A program made the translations under genes and the position numbers. From the NCBI GenBank assembly GCA_028287225.1, contig JAQBPZ010000219.1:1-12606 (forward strand): DNA of 12,606 nt. Direction: 5' to 3'. A model generated the notes under the pieces. That model was not told the DNA's origin, ran no database searches, and worked only from the letters and a program-made list of their open reading frames with translations. Below, piece after piece: positions 12,579 to 12,606 of the stretch; the stretch's first letter is position 1; the number at the start of each line of letters is the position of its first letter. Origin of the DNA: Gemmatimonadota bacterium (lineage in GTDB: Bacteria > Gemmatimonadota > Gemmatimonadetes > Gemmatimonadales > Gemmatimonadaceae).

Positions 12579-12606
12579 CCCACCGAGAGATTGGAGGGTG
12601 CGGGGC

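Larger units (their letters stand above)
12082..12606. other. Repeat-rich region with no convincing gene
   Basis: No open frame here combines a plausible start, ribosome binding site, codon bias and protein-like composition. The minus-strand frame at 12069-12335 and the end of a plus-strand frame reaching 12340 are Arg/Ser-rich with mixed third positions. Instead the stretch contains several inverted and direct repeats, listed separately. Confidence 0.65.

Noticed and set aside
1..12606. tRNA or rRNA genes
   Set aside because: No tRNA cloverleaf arms or conserved rRNA segments were recognised by eye on either strand; a covariance-model scan would be needed for certainty.

Overview
The window is GC-rich DNA (about 70% by eye, strong G/C bias at third codon positions) from a Gram-negative-type bacterium. 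Exported proteins, a Tat-type signal, a predicted outer-membrane barrel, lysine/alanine-rich basic proteins and GTG starts with overlapping stops all fit. The overall style resembles Gemmatimonadota, but that is an impression, not a proof. About 90% of the first 12 kb is coding; the last ~0.6 kb is repeat-rich and appears non-coding.

Left part (1-3440). A plus-strand run with overlapping stop/start codons contains the lysine-rich C-terminal tail of a gene entering from outside, a 3-methyladenine DNA glycosylase of the AAG/MPG family, and an exported M19 (renal dipeptidase-type) metallopeptidase. A perfect 17-bp hairpin separates this run from a convergent minus-strand gene for a secreted beta-rich, probably outer-membrane protein. 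A small plus-strand gene resembling a stand-alone HIRAN domain follows.

Middle (3461-9695). Two minus-strand genes, L-threonine 3-dehydrogenase (tdh) and glycine C-acetyltransferase (kbl), together convert threonine to glycine plus acetyl-CoA. They are separated by an unusual 288-bp spacer with short repeats. Divergent from tdh is a TldD/TldE (PmbA) pair. It is preceded by a well-formed promoter whose -35/-10 spacer contains a perfect palindrome. TldD carries a twin-arginine signal and TldE has none, suggesting co-export of the heterodimer. A 65-residue, almost purely Lys/Ala/Ser/Arg/Gly histone-H1-tail-like protein follows, closed by a strong terminator.

Right part (9713-12606). A minus-strand unit reads: a 48-residue acidic peptide gene, a terminator-like hairpin, a HEXXH zinc metallopeptidase, and an overlapping D-Ala-D-Ala-ligase-like ATP-grasp enzyme. 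The D-Ala-binding N-terminal motif is absent from the ATP-grasp protein. The layout (small substrate-like gene, attenuator, peptidase, amino-acid/peptide ligase) is the best candidate here for an undescribed system, possibly peptide modification. The remaining DNA up to the end holds inverted and direct repeats and no convincing gene.
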